Shown here: in pieces, positions 21,029 to 21,127 of the stretch | Layout: the number at the start of each line of letters is the position of its first letter | Numbering within the stretch: the first letter of the stretch is position 1 | Origin: a virus | Strand: one strand, 5' to 3' | DNA length: 21,127 bases | Virus record (IMG/VR): IMGVR_UViG_3300001450_000284 | Location: 1,606-22,732 of that record | Program-made: the position numbers and the translations under genes | Notes under the pieces: generated by a model | Databases searched by the model: none | Seen by the model: the letters and a program-made list of their open reading frames with translations, nothing else | Told to the model about the DNA's origin: nothing

Positions 21029-21127
21029 TTACGCAAGTGCGTCACGGGAAACTTCAGCAGCTTCCATCTCACCAAGTGAGCTTACATCCATCAGTACGGC
21101 GAAAACACGAATTTCACCAGCAGTAAA
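21029..21127 (-). CDS. 3' end of probable major capsid protein gene (partial)
   Basis: The frame is open from the right edge to TAA at 21029-21031 and encodes 32 residues: EIRVFAVLMDVSSLGEMEAA in the middle and SRDALA at the end. Compact hydrophobic strands with an acidic helical tail resemble the C-termini of HK97-fold capsid proteins of marine phages. The location just before the adaptor-nozzle series also fits. With so little sequence the identity rests mainly on gene order; another head protein is possible. Confidence 0.5.
   Translation of the reverse strand, partial: FTAGEIRVFAVLMDVSSLGEMEAAEVSRDALA

Overview
The window looks like the late, virion-structure half of a tailed phage (Caudoviricetes) with a short, podovirus-type tail, most likely from the marine environment. 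The evidence is the gene set. A T7 gp11-like adaptor and a gp12-like nozzle protein lie just downstream of what is probably the end of the major capsid gene. They are followed by fibre genes of a style typical of marine metagenomic phages, a group of large alpha-helical, probably internal or ejected virion proteins, and a stand-alone MazG pyrophosphohydrolase. The sequence is AT-rich, genes are packed end to end, and Shine-Dalgarno sites of the AGGAG type are common. The host cannot be fixed from the sequence; a marine alphaproteobacterium or cyanobacterium would fit.

Layout. Positions 1-736 are read on the plus strand: the tail of one gene, an 85-residue unknown protein, MazG, and a possible 25-codon membrane peptide. 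They end at an intrinsic terminator (725-750) that touches the stop codon of the opposing gene. Everything from 21127 down to 748 is read on the minus strand. In transcription order this is: the 3' end of a probable capsid gene, a hairpin, a 70-aa and a 128-aa small structural protein, the tail adaptor, the nozzle, a 1027-aa fibre, and three tandem paralogous fibres built from six Kelch-like repeats each. A promoter with an overlapping inverted repeat follows (11042-11087). Downstream of it lie a 273-aa structural protein, a 101-aa protein, a 68-aa holin-like membrane protein, a 976-aa repeat protein, two small proteins, a 540-aa helical protein and a 1230-aa protein.

How the parts fit. The adaptor and nozzle build the short tail on the portal. 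The 1027-aa fibre and the three propeller proteins probably give the particle several receptor-binding options; they are translated as a chain in which each ribosome-binding site often lies in the last codons of the previous gene. The block from 11030 to 748 has its own promoter and probably encodes internal or ejection proteins plus a lysis candidate. MazG on the other strand belongs to the metabolic, early part of the genome.

The most unusual items are the perfectly periodic 22/11-residue repeats, with a 66-residue super-period, in the 976-aa protein; the triplicated propeller genes; the promoter/inverted-repeat element; and short motifs shared among the structural proteins. No tRNA, CRISPR array, insertion sequence, integrase or reverse transcriptase was seen. 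No stretch above 300 bases lacks a gene.
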